From Cudoniella acicularis (Eukaryota; Ascomycota; Leotiomycetes; Helotiales; Helotiaceae), in NCBI GenBank assembly GCA_013054445.1, contig JAAMPI010000255.1, positions 1 to 47,405 on the forward strand: a stretch of DNA of 47,405 nt, in the 5' to 3' direction. Below, piece by piece: positions 46,874 to 47,405 of this stretch. The notes beneath the pieces are model-generated. The model ran no database searches, was not told the DNA's origin, and saw only the letters and a program-made list of their open reading frames with translations. Position numbers and translations under genes: made by a program. Every line of letters begins with the position of its first letter. Position 1 is the first letter of the stretch.

Positions 46874-47405
46874 TTACGCGTGACAACTAACACTATTAAT
46901 CGTCTGTGGCGGTCCAACAGCCCAAGTATTCGCCCCAGTCGACACCAACGCAGCCTGATAATCCACATAATCGAAGTAGCAATTCGTGGGCAATTGCGCG
47001 TACGTTGAAACGATTGTCGAAATGGACAGCGCATTATCTATTTTCAAATTTCACATTAGCACTTGACTCCTTCCCTTCCAGTCCTCAAACACAAAAATAA
47101 ATTATAACTTGGGAGCAGGAAACGTACTAGTAGGCACCGTACTTCCATCCAAAGGAACGCTTAAAGTGTATTTCGCGCCCTGCGAGGGATCCGCGCCATC
47201 GAACTCGATGCTGATGGTGTTGGGTGGGTTGGGCGGAGAGTTGCCGTTGTTGCAGTTGATGGAAATTACGGTTTGAGGGGGTCCGACGGCCCATGTATCT
47301 GTTGGTCCCTCAACAAGGGTGGGCGGGTAGTCGACGGTATTGAGGGTGCATTGGGTGCCGATGTCAACATCTGTTGAGGAGACGGTGGAGATAGAAAGAG
47401 CATTA
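46874..47405 (-). CDS. Repeat-containing, probably secreted protein (3' part, runs off the window)
   Basis: The 5' end lies beyond 47405. Two visible exons, 47405-47128 and 47037-46874, are joined by removing the intron 47127-47038. They encode about 145 residues holding two copies of a roughly 75-95-residue unit. Each copy has NALSISTxVS, a Cys, VDYxxxLVxxG/PxxTWAVGPPQT and a Cys. The second copy ends right at the stop codon. Cysteine pairs and Ser/Thr/Pro/Gly richness fit an extracellular protein. The spacing suggests more copies upstream. No family is recognised. Confidence 0.7.

Noticed and set aside
1..47405. CRISPR arrays, operons, Shine-Dalgarno sites or bacterial insertion sequences
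   Set aside because: The window is eukaryotic with spliced genes; no regular spacer-repeat arrays or transposase frames were seen.

Overview
This window is nuclear DNA of a filamentous ascomycete (Pezizomycotina). Genes lie on both strands and have many short introns of about 45-130 nt with GTAAGT-type donors. Recognisable proteins are fungal: vacuolar ATPase subunit B, HMG-CoA lyase, an Erg28-type protein, fungal P450s and a SAT4-type membrane protein. The V-ATPase sequence and intron style suggest Leotiomycetes, but that is a weak inference. I rebuilt the gene models by hand from splice sites and reading phase. For nearly all of them the summed exons give an uninterrupted frame.

Layout. 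0.4-2.4 kb (-): secreted, single-pass surface protein. 4.2-5.5 kb (-): secreted aldose 1-epimerase. 6.8-8.7 kb (-): V-ATPase subunit B, 7 exons. 9.1 kb: tRNA-like relic. 11.0-12.3 kb (+): short-chain dehydrogenase. 13.0-18.8 kb (+): a 15-exon gene for a predicted 1605-residue protein that joins ubiquitin-like regions, a von Willebrand A (VWA) domain interrupted by a U-box E3 module, and a C-terminal, apparently catalytic E2. This is the most striking object here. 19.7-39.6 kb: a metabolic block with P450 (+), MBOAT/wax-synthase-like acyltransferase (-), divergent Erg28-like protein (+), 11-exon P450 (-), CYP7-like P450 (-), SAT4-type 7TM protein with a one-base frameshift (+), Erg26-like sterol dehydrogenase/decarboxylase (+) and a secreted FAD-linked oxidase (+). 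39.6-42.4 kb: AT-rich, gene-poor, repeat-relic-like DNA. 42.5-43.9 kb (-): F-box protein. 44.3-45.6 kb (-): mitochondrial HMG-CoA lyase. 46.9 kb to the edge (-): 3' part of a gene for a repeat-containing, probably secreted protein.

How the genes may work together. Three P450s, an MBOAT acyltransferase, an Erg26-like enzyme, an Erg28-like scaffold and an FAD oxidase in about 20 kb look like tailoring functions for a sterol- or triterpenoid-derived metabolite. No cyclase or other backbone enzyme is visible, so the starting molecule could be a housekeeping sterol, or the cluster idea could be wrong. The 13-19 kb gene looks like a self-contained ubiquitylation enzyme (E2 plus E3 plus a possible substrate-binding VWA) and has no obvious partner in the window.
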